Made by a program: the position numbers and the translations under genes. The notes beneath the pieces are model-generated. The model was not told where the DNA came from. It saw nothing but the letters and a program-made list of their open reading frames with translations, and did no database searches. Of a stretch of 64,000 bases of DNA, positions 8,881 through 18,878 are shown piece by piece. Where the stretch lies: positions 1,157,248 to 1,221,247 of the forward strand of contig NZ_VTFT01000001.1 of NCBI RefSeq assembly GCF_008244685.1. The letters are read 5' to 3'. This stretch comes from Luteimonas viscosa. Its GTDB lineage: Bacteria > Pseudomonadota > Gammaproteobacteria > Xanthomonadales > Xanthomonadaceae. Numbering within the stretch: position 1 is the stretch's first letter; the number at the start of each line of letters is the position of its first letter.

Positions 8881-9852
8881 GTGGCGAGCTGCAACGGTCC
8901 CCGCGTCGTCGTCGTCGGTTCGTTCAACGTCGACCACGTCTGGCAGTGCGACGCGCTGCCGCGCCCGGGCGAGACCCGCATTGGCCAGTACCGCACGGGG
9001 CCCGGCGGCAAGGGCTTCAACCAGGCCACGGCCTGTGCGCGCAGCGGCGCGGCCACCGTGTTCGTCTGCGCGCTCGGCGAGGACGAGGGCGCGAACCTGG
9101 CCCGTTCGCTGGCCGCCGCCGACGGCATCGACCTGCGCACCGAGCCGAGCGAGGAGCCCACCGGCACCGCCGGCATCTACGTCGACCGGGAAGGCCGAAA
9201 CAGCATCGTCATCGGCGCCGGTGCCAACGGCGCGCTCACACCCGATTTCGTCGCCCGCCAGGGCGAGGCGATCGTCGGCTCGCGGATCGTGCTCGCGCAG
9301 CTCGAATCGCCCGTCGACAGCGTGCTCGAGGCGATGCGGCTGGCGCGTTCGGCCGGCGTCCGCACCGTCCTCAATCCCGCCCCGGCCAACGCCGAGAGCT
9401 CGCGCGAGCTGCTCGCCGTCGCCGACATCCTGACCCCCAACGAGAGCGAGTTCGCCGCGCTGCTGGCCCGCCACAGCGGCGAGCGCATCGACGCCGCGGA
9501 GGTCGCGGCTGCCGACGAAGCGCGCCTGCACCGCCTGTGCCGGGTGCTGTTGCCGCGGGGCACGGTGGTGATCACGCTCGGCGCGGCCGGCGCGTTCGTC
9601 TCGCACCGCGAGGACAAGTGCCGCGGCGACGAACTGCCGTACTACCGGGTGCCGGCCTACGAGGTCGCGGTGGTCGACACCACGGGCGCAGGCGACGCCT
9701 TCAATGGCGCGCTCGCGACCTCGCTCGCGCTCGGTGGCGAACGCGTGTTCGCCGATCACGTGCGCTTCGCCTCGCATTACGCCGCGCTGTCGACCGAGCA
9801 CGAGGGCGCGGCGGAAGCGATGCCGCGGCTGCCGTCGTCGCGCCCTGCCTGA
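8881..9852 (+). CDS. rbsK: ribokinase, PfkB family
   Basis: 323 residues from a GTG start five bases after the nucleoside transporter stop. No ATG fits before the conserved VVVGSFNVDHVW strand. PfkB signatures are present: GPGGKGFNQATACARSGA (substrate site) and VDTTGAGDAFNGALA (ATP/anion hole with catalytic Asp). It would phosphorylate ribose, here probably released from nucleosides brought in by the preceding transporter. Other PfkB sugars cannot be excluded, but GGKGFNQA is typical for ribokinase. Confidence 0.88.
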   Translation: MASCNGPRVVVVGSFNVDHVWQCDALPRPGETRIGQYRTGPGGKGFNQATACARSGAATVFVCALGEDEGANLARSLAAADGIDLRTEPSEEPTGTAGIYVDREGRNSIVIGAGANGALTPDFVARQGEAIVGSRIVLAQLESPVDSVLEAMRLARSAGVRTVLNPAPANAESSRELLAVADILTPNESEFAALLARHSGERIDAAEVAAADEARLHRLCRVLLPRGTVVITLGAAGAFVSHREDKCRGDELPYYRVPAYEVAVVDTTGAGDAFNGALATSLALGGERVFADHVRFASHYAALSTEHEGAAEAMPRLPSSRPA

Positions 9853-9984
9853 GCCCGGGCGGTGGGCGCGCGGTAGGCGGGGTGGGAGCCACCCCGGATG
9901 CGGTCCAGGGTCGCCGCGAAGTCCAGGCTGGTCGCCGGCGCCTGCCGCTCGCGGGCCGGCGGCGCGGCTGCGACAATGCGCGCC

Positions 9985-10983
9985 ATGTTCATCGGTCCCC
10001 ACCCCATCGAGCCGAAACTGGTCCTCGCGCCGATGGCGGGTGTCACCGACAAGCCGTTCCGGCAGTTGTGCAAGCGGCTGGGCGCGGGCCTGGCGGTGTC
10101 GGAGATGACCACCAGCGATCCGCGCTTCTGGAACACGCGCAAGTCGGTGCACCGGATGGACCACGCCGGCGAGCCCGACCCGGTCAGCGTGCAGATCGCC
10201 GGCACCGACCCCGCGGTGATGGCCGAGGCCGCGCGCCACAACGCCGGCCAAGGGGCGCAGCTGATCGACATCAACATGGGCTGCCCGGCGAAGAAGGTGT
10301 GCAACGCCTGGGCCGGTTCGGCGCTGATGCAGGACGAGGCGCTGGTGGCGCGCATCCTCGAGGCGGTCGTCGCGGCGGTGGACGTGCCGGTCACGCTGAA
10401 GATCCGCACCGGCTGGAACGCGGACAACCGCAACGCGCCGGCGATCGCCCGCATCGCGCAGGAGAGCGGCATCGCCGCGCTCGCCGTGCACGGGCGCACC
10501 CGCGACCAGCACTACACCGGCCAGGCCGAGTACGACACCATCGCCGCGATCAAGGCCGACCTGCGCATCCCGGTGATCGCCAACGGCGACATCGATTCGC
10601 CGCGCAAGGCGCTCGAGGTGCTGCGCCACACCGGCGCCGACGCGGTGATGATCGGTCGCGCCGCGCAGGGGCGGCCGTGGATCTTCGGCGAGATCGCGCA
10701 CTTCCTCGCCACGGGCGACGAACTGCCGCCACCATCGCTGGCGCAGGTACGCGACATCCTGCTCGGCCACCTGCATGCCCTGCACGGGTTCTACGGCGAA
10801 CAGGCCGGCGTGCGCATCGCGCGCAAGCACCTGGGCTGGTACGCGAAGGATCGTCCCGAGAACCGCGCGTTTCTGGCCGTGGTCAACCGGGCCGACGGCG
10901 CCGAAGCGCAACTGCGGCTGACCCGGGACTACTTCGACGCGCTGGCCACGGGCGTGGCGGCCGAGGTCCCCGCCGCCGCCTGA
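9985..10983 (+). CDS. dusB: tRNA-dihydrouridine synthase DusB
   Basis: 332 residues. FMN-dependent reductase that converts specific uridines in the tRNA D-loop to dihydrouridine. Signatures: VLAPMAGVTDKPFR near the N-terminus, INMGCPAKKVCNAWAGSALM with the catalytic Cys in KVCNAW, VHGRTRDQHYTG, and GADAVMIGRAAQGRPW at the phosphate site. The NMGCPAKKV pattern points to the DusB subgroup. An in-frame ATG nine bases upstream (9976) is also possible. In enterobacteria dusB precedes fis; no fis-like gene follows here. Confidence 0.93.
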   Translation: MFIGPHPIEPKLVLAPMAGVTDKPFRQLCKRLGAGLAVSEMTTSDPRFWNTRKSVHRMDHAGEPDPVSVQIAGTDPAVMAEAARHNAGQGAQLIDINMGCPAKKVCNAWAGSALMQDEALVARILEAVVAAVDVPVTLKIRTGWNADNRNAPAIARIAQESGIAALAVHGRTRDQHYTGQAEYDTIAAIKADLRIPVIANGDIDSPRKALEVLRHTGADAVMIGRAAQGRPWIFGEIAHFLATGDELPPPSLAQVRDILLGHLHALHGFYGEQAGVRIARKHLGWYAKDRPENRAFLAVVNRADGAEAQLRLTRDYFDALATGVAAEVPAAA

Positions 10984-11077
10984 GTCGCACGGGCTTGCCA
11001 GCGCGTGCGGGCCTGACGATCATGCGTGGGCATGGGGAACGTCGCCACCGGCGGCGACTGCGACGGGGAAGATCGCG

Positions 11078-11716
11078 ATGGAACAGCACGACCCGGGCAC
11101 GGATGCTTCGCGTCGCCCGATCAAGGCGCGCGGCAATGCGCTCGTCCGCCGCATCGCTTCCGCGCTCGCGCGTTCGCCGCTGACGCCGAACGCGATCTCG
11201 CTGCTGAGCATCGCGTTCGCCGCCGCCGGCGCCGCCGCCCTGCTGTGGCTGCCGCCGTGGGGCGCATTGCTGTGCGCGGTCGGCATCCAGTTGCGGCTGC
11301 TGTGCAACCTGTTCGACGGCATGGTGGCGGTGGAAGGCGGCCAGTCCACGCCGACCGGCGCGCTGTACAACGAAGTGCCCGACCGGATCGCCGACAGCCT
11401 GCTGCTCGTCGCGCTCGGCCATGCCGCGGGGATGCCCTGGGCCGGATGGGCCGCGGCGCTGCTCGCGGCGCTCACCGCCTACGTCCGCACGCTCGGCGGT
11501 GCGCTGGGACTGGCGCAGGACTTCCGCGGGCCGATGGCCAAGCAGCACCGGATGGCGCTGATGACGCTGGCCTGCCTGGTGGCGCCGTTCGAAGCGATGT
11601 TCGGCGGTTCGCGGCATGCGCTGGTCGCGGCGGTGCTGGTCATCGCCGCAGGTTCGCTGCTCACCTGCGGCACGCGCCTGCGTGCGATCGCGCGGCAGCT
11701 GGAGGCCGCGCGGTGA
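11078..11716 (+). CDS. YnbA-like CDP-alcohol phosphatidyltransferase
   Basis: 212 residues, mostly membrane segments. The CDP-alcohol phosphotransferase motif is present in the variant form CNLFDGMVAVEGG...TGALYNEVPDRIAD: the first and third of the four usual Asp residues are Asn. Escherichia coli YnbA, recalled from memory, has the same Asn pattern (NALDG ... ILNEVGD), so this looks like a subfamily feature and not decay. It is the first gene of a coupled trio with an acyltransferase and a CdsA-like enzyme, all involved in phospholipid head-group or backbone chemistry. The product phospholipid is unknown. Confidence 0.82.
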   Translation: MEQHDPGTDASRRPIKARGNALVRRIASALARSPLTPNAISLLSIAFAAAGAAALLWLPPWGALLCAVGIQLRLLCNLFDGMVAVEGGQSTPTGALYNEVPDRIADSLLLVALGHAAGMPWAGWAAALLAALTAYVRTLGGALGLAQDFRGPMAKQHRMALMTLACLVAPFEAMFGGSRHALVAAVLVIAAGSLLTCGTRLRAIARQLEAAR

Positions 11717-12324
11717 TCGCCCGCCTCGGCGGCGCGGCCCTGGTCGGATTCACCCGCACCCTGGTCGGCGCACGCGCCCAGTGGCGCGTCGCGCCGCCGG
11801 ACGGGCAGTGCATCTACTTCGCCAACCACACCAGCCACCTCGACACCGTCGCGATCTGGTCGGCGCTCACGCCGCAGCAGCGCGCGCAGGTGCGCCCAGT
11901 CGCCGCCCGCGACTACTGGGACAAACCGGGCCTGCGCGGCTGGCTGTCGGGGCGCGTGCTGCGCGCGATCCTGATCGACCGCAACCGCGAGACGCCCGAC
12001 GCCGATCCGCTTGCGCCGGTGCGCGAAGCGCTGGACCAGGGCGATTCTCTGATCCTGTTCCCGGAGGGCACCCGCAGCAACGAGCGGCTGCCGCAGAAGT
12101 TCAAGGGGGGCCTGTTCCGGCTGGCGAGCGAATACCCGTACGTGGAACTGGTGCCGGTGTACCTCGACACCCTGCACCGCAGCCTGCCCAAGGGCGCGTT
12201 GCTGCCGCTGCCCCTGCCGCTGTACTGCAACGTGAATTTTGGCGCGCCGCTGGCGCGCGTCGGGGACGAACCGCGCGAGACCTTCCTCGAGCGCGCCCGC
12301 GCGGCGGTGGAGGCGATGGCATGA
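11713..12324 (+). CDS. PlsC-like lysophospholipid acyltransferase
   Basis: 203 residues from a GTG start that overlaps the previous stop (GTGA). Acyltransferase motifs are NHTSHLDTV (catalytic His-x4-Asp) and LFPEGTRS (glycerophosphate binding). Little membrane sequence. It would acylate a lysophospholipid or glycerol-phosphate-like acceptor. Its position between YnbA-like and CdsA-like genes, with four-base overlaps on both sides, suggests the three proteins are made in fixed ratio and act in one lipid pathway. Confidence 0.85.
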   Translation: MIARLGGAALVGFTRTLVGARAQWRVAPPDGQCIYFANHTSHLDTVAIWSALTPQQRAQVRPVAARDYWDKPGLRGWLSGRVLRAILIDRNRETPDADPLAPVREALDQGDSLILFPEGTRSNERLPQKFKGGLFRLASEYPYVELVPVYLDTLHRSLPKGALLPLPLPLYCNVNFGAPLARVGDEPRETFLERARAAVEAMA

Positions 12325-13262
12325 GCCCGCAGACGAAGACGATCCTGGTGTTCTCCGGCATCGTCGGCCTGCTGCTGGTCGCCTCGCTGGTGGGCTGGTG
12401 GCTGTCGCGCCGTGGCTCCGATGGCGGCGGTGCGACGGTGCGCAACCTCAACGCCCGCGTGCGGGCGTGGTGGGGCATGGTCGCGGTGCTGGCGGCGTGC
12501 TTCGCGATCGGGCCGGTGGCCACCCTGGTGGTGTTCGCCTTCATCTCGTTCTTCGCGCTGCGCGAGTTCATCACCCTCACCCCGACCCGCGCCGGCGACC
12601 ACCTGCCGCTGGTGGCCGCGTTCTACCTGCTGATCCCGCTGCAGTACTGGCTGATCCTCGACCAGTGGTACGGGCTGTTCGCGATCTTCATCCCGGTCTA
12701 CGCGTTCCTGGCCCTGCCGGTGCTGGCGGTGTTCGGCGGCGACACCACCGACTTCCTCGAGCGCAGCACCAAGATCCAGTGGGGGGTGATGGTCGCGATC
12801 TACTGCATCAGCCACGCGCCGGCGCTGATGATCCTGCATCCGGACGCCCCGCAGGGCACCGGCCAGTTGCTGCTGCTCTACCTGATGCTGGTGGTGCAGA
12901 TCAGCGACGTGATGCAGTACGTGTTCGGCAAGCTCTTCGGTCGCCGCAAGCTGGCGCCGCTGGTGAGCCCGTCGAAGACGGTCGAAGGCCTGGTCGGCGG
13001 CGGGCTCGCAGCGGTGGGCATCGGCACCGCGCTGTGGTGGATGACGCCGTTCACGCCGCTGCAGGCGGCCGGCATGTCGGCGGTGATCGTCGCCGCAGGC
13101 GTCTGCGGCGGGCTGGCGTTGTCGGCGGTCAAGCGCAGCCTCGGCGCCAAGGACTGGGGCAGGATGATCGAAGGCCACGGCGGCATGATGGACCGGATGG
13201 ATTCGGTGGTGTTCGCCGCGCCGGTGTTCTTCCACTTCACCCGCTACTGGTTCCCCGCATAG
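12321..13262 (+). CDS. YnbB-like phosphatidate cytidylyltransferase
   Basis: 313 residues with about eight membrane segments. The CdsA signature is clear near the C-terminus: SAVKRSLGAKDWGRMIEGHG followed by GMMDRMDS. It also has the VSPSKTVEGLVGG box. It makes CDP-diacylglycerol or a related CDP-lipid from phosphatidate and CTP, the substrate needed by the YnbA-like enzyme upstream. ATG overlaps the preceding stop (ATGA). An essential housekeeping CdsA should exist elsewhere; this is likely the accessory paralogue. Confidence 0.88.
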   Translation: MSPQTKTILVFSGIVGLLLVASLVGWWLSRRGSDGGGATVRNLNARVRAWWGMVAVLAACFAIGPVATLVVFAFISFFALREFITLTPTRAGDHLPLVAAFYLLIPLQYWLILDQWYGLFAIFIPVYAFLALPVLAVFGGDTTDFLERSTKIQWGVMVAIYCISHAPALMILHPDAPQGTGQLLLLYLMLVVQISDVMQYVFGKLFGRRKLAPLVSPSKTVEGLVGGGLAAVGIGTALWWMTPFTPLQAAGMSAVIVAAGVCGGLALSAVKRSLGAKDWGRMIEGHGGMMDRMDSVVFAAPVFFHFTRYWFPA

Positions 13263-13270
13263 CCCGCACC

Positions 13271-13300
13271 GTAGCCCGGATAAGCGCAGCGCATCCGGGC
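13271..13300. repeat. REP-like palindromic repeat, copy 1
   Basis: GTAGCCCGGATAAGCGCAGC followed by GCATCCGGGC. The ends (GCCCGGAT and ATCCGGGC) are inverted and form a hairpin. An identical core recurs 85 bases downstream in the same orientation. Such elements are common between genes in many gammaproteobacteria. Confidence 0.85.
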
Positions 13301-13355
13301 CCCGCGCCGCGCGCCGCCCCCCCGGCGGCGGCCTTCGGCCTTGGCCGGGCTACCC

Positions 13356-13384
13356 GTAGCCCGGATAAGCGCAGCGCATCCGGG
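13356..13384. repeat. REP-like palindromic repeat, copy 2
   Basis: Same unit as the copy at 13271, in direct orientation and separated by a GC-rich spacer. It sits just before the 3' end of the convergent hydrolase gene, so it may also act as a bidirectional transcription barrier (inference). Confidence 0.85.
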
Positions 13385-13425
13385 GCGCCCCCGGCCGTTT
13401 CCCGCGCCCGCGAGGAAACGCCGCT

Positions 13426-14460
13426 TCAATGCCCGCCAGGCTGTATCGACGTGGCCGCCGGCTCCTCCCAGATGCGGTGCCACATCTGCGCCAGGCGCCG
13501 GCGCGCTTCCCAGGGCCATTCCAGCTGCTGCGGCGGCACCTCGCGCCAACCGGCCCCGTCGCGTTCAGCGACCGCGAAGTTGAAGCTGTAGTCCGGCTCG
13601 GCGCCCATGCGCAGGTCGCTCAGCACCAGCCGATCCTCGCGCACCTGCGCCTTCATGAAGCCGTGGTTGAACCAGGTCAACCGCTCCACCGCCGGAACTT
13701 CGGCCACCTGCGCGAGCGCGTCGACAGCGGAAGGGTATTGACGAAAGTCGATCGGTCGGCGGTCGGCCACCAGCGAATGCTCGCCTTCGACGAACCCCTC
13801 CGGCGTCATCGCCACCACCCGCCACAGCAGGGTGTTGAACGGCATCGGCACGGAGAAGCGCGGCGCATCCGCGAGTCCCAGCGTCGCCAGCGAACGCTCC
13901 GCCTCGCGCTCGACCATCGTCTTGGCCAGCAGCGACCAACCCAGGTACGCGCTGCTCAGCGTCAGGCCCGCCACCAGGGCGTGGCGTGCGAGCGGCTTCG
14001 ATCCCGCGGACATCGCCACCGCCACGCCCAGCAGCAGCCACAGCGTGTAGCCGGGATCGATGATGAACATGCTCGACCACATCACCGGCGGCGTCGCCAG
14101 CGGCCACAACAGCTGGGTGCCGTACACCGTGAATGCATCCAGCAGCGGATGGGTGACCAGCGCGAGCCCGATCGCCAGGAGCCAGGGCCGCGGCGCTTCG
14201 GCCACGCGCCCGCCGCGCCGGCGGAAGAATGCCCAGATCGCCCACGCCAGCAGCGGCAGCACGAACAGCGAATGGCTGAAACCCCGGTGCAGGGTCATCA
14301 GCGCGACGGGGTCGTCGGTGAACAGCGCGATGGGAAACGAATCGAGGTCGGGCAAGGTGCCGAGCGCGGCACCCGCAAGCATCGCCGCGCGCCGATGCGC
14401 GGCCGGCACGACCGCGCCCGCGACCGCGGCACCGAGCAGTAGCTGGCTGACCGAATCCAT
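13426..14460 (-). CDS. membrane metal-dependent hydrolase, YdjM-like
   Basis: 344 residues. The N-terminal half has about five membrane segments carrying TLPDLDSFP, TLHRGFSHSL and VTHPLLDAFTVYGT. These His/Asp motifs define the YdjM/LexA-regulated membrane hydrolase family (PF04307). The C-terminal half (~200-344) is soluble and has no motif I recognise. Substrate and role are unknown; the family has been linked to SOS regulation in Escherichia coli, but I see no LexA box at this locus. Confidence 0.8.
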   Translation of the reverse strand: MDSVSQLLLGAAVAGAVVPAAHRRAAMLAGAALGTLPDLDSFPIALFTDDPVALMTLHRGFSHSLFVLPLLAWAIWAFFRRRGGRVAEAPRPWLLAIGLALVTHPLLDAFTVYGTQLLWPLATPPVMWSSMFIIDPGYTLWLLLGVAVAMSAGSKPLARHALVAGLTLSSAYLGWSLLAKTMVEREAERSLATLGLADAPRFSVPMPFNTLLWRVVAMTPEGFVEGEHSLVADRRPIDFRQYPSAVDALAQVAEVPAVERLTWFNHGFMKAQVREDRLVLSDLRMGAEPDYSFNFAVAERDGAGWREVPPQQLEWPWEARRRLAQMWHRIWEEPAATSIQPGGH

Positions 14461-14679
14461 GCCGACATTCTAGAGCCGCGACGACACGGTCGGCATCCAG
14501 GCGACTGCGTTCCACCGCGTTCCGCACCCCGCCCTGGCGGCTTCCCGGACGCATCGCACCGGGCCGCTGCTGCGGGGCGGCCCTGCGCCTCCTGCCGTGG
14601 CAATGCCTTGCGCGCGACAGGCCCGCGCCGGAGACCGGCCTTCTCGACCAGCCTTTCACCATCGTGCCTGGCGGCCCGG

Positions 14680-15489
14680 TCACGCCGCGTGCGCGAGCGG
14701 CCCCGGTTGTACCAGCCGCAACCGCGGCGCGATTTCCGCGAGCGTCTCGCCCCGGTACGACAGCAGCCGCAGGGTGCCGTCGTGGTCTTCGGCCAGCGCG
14801 GTGAGGCTCTCCACCCAGTCGCCGTCGTTGGCATAGACCAGTCCGTCGCGCGACACCAGCGCGGCGCGATGGATGTGGCCGCAGACGATGCCGTCGAGCC
14901 CGCGCCGGCGCGCATCGTGCAGGCCGGCCTGCACGAAGCGTTCGATATAGCGCTCGGCGGCGCTACTCTGTCGCTTGAGGAACTCCGACAGCGACCAGTA
15001 ACGCAGTCCGAACCGACGGCGCACGCCGTTGAGCAGGCCGTTGCCGGTCAGGATGCGGTAGTACAGCCAGTCGCCGAACCGCTCCTGCAGTCCGCCGAAA
15101 TGGGTGATCCCGTCGTACTCGTCGCCGTGCACCACCAGCAGCCGGCGGCCGTCGGCGGTGACGTGGATCGCGCGACGTCGCACCTGCATCGCCGGCAGCA
15201 CCAGGCCACAGAAGCGGCGCACGGCGCGGTCGTGGTTGCCGGGCACGTAGACCAGCTCGGTGCCCTGACGCGAGAGCGCGTGCAGCGCCTCGACCACCCG
15301 GTTCTGCGCCGCCCCCCAGGCCGCACGGCGCTTCGACATCCACCACAGGTCGACGATGTCGCCAACCAGGTACAGGCGCTCGCACTGCAGGCGTTCGAGG
15401 AAATCCGCAAGTTCCGCCGCATGGCAGTGGCGCGAGCCCAGGTGCACGTCGGAGAGGAACACGGTGCGGCAAGGTGACGGAGAAGTCAT
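14680..15489 (-). CDS. UDP-2,3-diacylglucosamine diphosphatase-like metallophosphoesterase
   Basis: 269 residues with the calcineurin-type motifs FLSDVHLGSRH, VGDIVDLWW, VPGNHDRAV, VVHGDEYD and VCGHIHRA. This set and spacing match the LpxH/YbbF-like family that cleaves UDP-2,3-diacylglucosamine in lipid A synthesis. Several paralogues are usually present per genome, so this may be the non-essential one. ATG overlaps the stop of the upstream OlsF-like gene by three bases within ATGA, so the two are translationally coupled and this enzyme may act on a related membrane lipid. Confidence 0.78.
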   Translation of the reverse strand: MTSPSPCRTVFLSDVHLGSRHCHAAELADFLERLQCERLYLVGDIVDLWWMSKRRAAWGAAQNRVVEALHALSRQGTELVYVPGNHDRAVRRFCGLVLPAMQVRRRAIHVTADGRRLLVVHGDEYDGITHFGGLQERFGDWLYYRILTGNGLLNGVRRRFGLRYWSLSEFLKRQSSAAERYIERFVQAGLHDARRRGLDGIVCGHIHRAALVSRDGLVYANDGDWVESLTALAEDHDGTLRLLSYRGETLAEIAPRLRLVQPGPLAHAA

Positions 15490-17168
15490 TCCGCCGCTCC
15501 CGCAACCGTCCGCGGGCCGAGATAGCGGGCCCGCTTGAGCGCGCGGACGCGGTGCAGGTCGACCTCGATCAGTCCGTCGATCGAGTCGCTGAAGGCCGGA
15601 TCCACGCCGAACGCCAGCAGGCGCGCGCCGCCGGGCTCGCACAGCGCGGTGTACTGGCGATAGAGCACCGGCACGGCGACGCCGTACGACGCCAGCTCGT
15701 CCTTCAAGCGCTCGAACGCCGCGTCCGCGTCCTCACCGGCGCAATCCGGAAGCGGCGTTTCGGGATATGGCCTGCGCGCGATCGCCAGCGGCACGTCCCC
15801 CGCGCCGTGGTGGCGCCGGTAGTGGGCCACGATCTTCGCGCTCGCCGCTGCCGGCAGCGCGGCGCTCATCGATACCGCGCCGTACAGGTAGCGCACCTGC
15901 GGATGGCGCTGCAGATAGGCGCCGATGCCCTGCCACAGATAGTCGAGATTGCGCCCGCCGCGGTAGTCCGGATCGACGAAGCTGCGACCCAGCTCCATGC
16001 CTGCGCCCAGGCGCGGCAATGCGGCTTCGGTGTAGCGGAACAGGGACGCGGTGTAGAGCCCGCCGAGGCCCCGGCTGCGCAGGATCGCGGCGCAACGCGC
16101 GATCCGGTAGGCGCCGGCGATGCGTCCTGCCGCCTCGTCCCAGACCAGCAGGTGGTCGTAGTCGAGGTCGTAGCCGTCGATGTCGCGCGCGCGGCCGGTG
16201 CCCTCGCCCACCGAACGGAACGCGCGTTCGCGCAGGCGGCCGATCTCCAGCAGCAGCGGCGAGCCCTCGCCGCAGCGGGCCAGGCGGATCTGCCTGCCAT
16301 CGGTCGTGCGGCCGAGCAGGTCGGTGGCCGCGATCGCCACCCGCAGGCGCCGAACCGGCAGCGGCGCGGCCAGCGCCTCGCGGCGCACGGCCGGAGCGGC
16401 CGCCACGCCGAGCCGGTACAGCGCGCGGCGTACTTCGCGCAGTTGCCTGCGTGCGTCGGCGTCAGGCGCAAGGCACACCGGTACGCCCACGTGCAGCCGC
16501 AGCGGATGGCGGCGGCGCGCGAACATCTCGCGCGCGAGCAGCACCGTGCCCGCGGGCCGGAACAATGCCGACGCACCGTAGAACAGCGCCGAATTGCGCG
16601 CGACGATCCGCACCGGCAACACCGGCGACGCCGTGCGCCGTGCGAAATGCAGGCAACCGCGCCGCCAGTGCCCGTCGCGCACGCCGCGCAGCGAAAGCCG
16701 CGAGACTTCGCCGGCCGGAAACACGATCACGCAATGTTCGCGGCGCAGCGCGTCCTCGATCGCATGCAGGCTGTCCGACCGCGCGCGTCCGCCGAACACC
16801 CGCACCGGCAGCAGCAGGCCCGCCAGCGGCCCGATCGCCGCCAGCAGGTCGTTGGCGACGATGCGCACGTCCTGGCGCACGCGCCCGACCGCCTCCAGCA
16901 GCGCCAGCGCGTCGAGCGCGCCGGAGGGGTGGTTGGCGACGATGACCACACGCCCCTTCGCCGGAATCCGCGCCAGGTCGCCCGCGTCGATCCGGCAGTC
17001 GGCCTCGAGGGCGCGCAGCGCCGCCGACACGAACGCCAGACCGCGCAGGTGCGAGTGTTCGTCGAGCAATGCGTCGACCGCATCCAGCCGCGTCCAGCGC
17101 GTCGCGCCGCGCAGCAACGGCCGCGCGATGCCGGCCCGCCGCCCGCGGAACCAGTGCGGGAAGCGCAT
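15486..17168 (-). CDS. fused PlsC-like/GNAT acyltransferase, OlsF-like
   Basis: 560 residues in two parts. The N-terminal ~290 residues form a glycerophospholipid-type acyltransferase ([12 protein letters not shown] with NHx4[11 protein letters not shown]). The C-terminal ~250 residues resemble the OlsB/hemolysin GNAT domain ([29 protein letters not shown]). This architecture is that of OlsF, which makes ornithine lipids in phosphate-starved Serratia with one protein in place of OlsB plus OlsA. ATG at 17168 is preferred because GAGGAAAG lies eight bases upstream; an in-frame ATG at 17195 is possible. Coupled by ATGA to the phosphoesterase gene. The ornithine-lipid role is inferred from architecture. 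Confidence 0.78.
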   Translation of the reverse strand: MRFPHWFRGRRAGIARPLLRGATRWTRLDAVDALLDEHSHLRGLAFVSAALRALEADCRIDAGDLARIPAKGRVVIVANHPSGALDALALLEAVGRVRQDVRIVANDLLAAIGPLAGLLLPVRVFGGRARSDSLHAIEDALRREHCVIVFPAGEVSRLSLRGVRDGHWRRGCLHFARRTASPVLPVRIVARNSALFYGASALFRPAGTVLLAREMFARRRHPLRLHVGVPVCLAPDADARRQLREVRRALYRLGVAAAPAVRREALAAPLPVRRLRVAIAATDLLGRTTDGRQIRLARCGEGSPLLLEIGRLRERAFRSVGEGTGRARDIDGYDLDYDHLLVWDEAAGRIAGAYRIARCAAILRSRGLGGLYTASLFRYTEAALPRLGAGMELGRSFVDPDYRGGRNLDYLWQGIGAYLQRHPQVRYLYGAVSMSAALPAAASAKIVAHYRRHHGAGDVPLAIARRPYPETPLPDCAGEDADAAFERLKDELASYGVAVPVLYRQYTALCEPGGARLLAFGVDPAFSDSIDGLIEVDLHRVRALKRARYLGPRTVAGAAE

Positions 17169-17390
17169 CTGCAGTCTTTCCTCGATCGGCGGCATGGCGC
17201 TCAGGGGTCGGCCCGGTTGGCCGGCAGCCTGCGCCGTGGGCGCGACAGTCGCGTTGCGGGTTTGCGGCACGCAGGTGACACGCAGTGCCCCTGGCCGCCG
17301 CCCGGGCATGGCGAACGGCTACCGCAGCAGCCGCCGCTTAACCCCCGGGCCGCCGGTCCGGGGCATGATGCGCCCGGGGTCCGGCCCGTG

Positions 17391-17427
17391 TATCATCCGC
17401 ACCCATCTTTTCATCCGAATTGAAGGA
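17391..17427 (+). promoter_or_regulatory. probable metK promoter -10 and ribosome site
   Basis: TATCAT at 17391-17396 is the best -10-like hexamer in a GC-rich region, though no good -35 is visible. A Shine-Dalgarno GAAGGA at 17422-17427 stands nine to ten bases before the metK ATG. No SAM riboswitch is recognisable in this short leader. Confidence 0.5.
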
Positions 17428-17436
17428 TATAACTCG

Positions 17437-18648
<1,212 letters not shown>

Positions 18649-18671
18649 GCCCCGCCGCATCGGCACGCAAC

Positions 18672-18703
18672 GAAGGGCCGCGCGAGCGGCCCTTCTTCGT
18701 TTC
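18672..18703 (+). terminator. rho-independent terminator after metK
   Basis: Perfect ten-base stem GAAGGGCCGC/GCGGCCCTTC with a four-base loop GCGA, followed by TTCGTTTCC. It lies 23 bases after the metK stop. The remaining gap to 18878 shows nothing else. Confidence 0.85.
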
Positions 18704-18878
18704 CGTTGCCCGCCTCGGAACACACCTCGGATGTCCGGTAGCCGCGCCGTCGCCCGCCCGTATCGGCGTTCCGCCACTGGCGACGCGCGGGTCGTGCGCA
18801 GCGGTATCGACGCCGCGGCATGGTCGGCGGGGGCCGGCTTCCGCGGTCCGCATCGTCGGCGGCAATGTTCCGGCGCGG

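Noticed and set aside
17310..17436. Possible SAM riboswitch in front of metK
   Set aside because: The leader is short and I cannot find the conserved SAM-I or SAM-II core; only a -10 and a ribosome site are visible.
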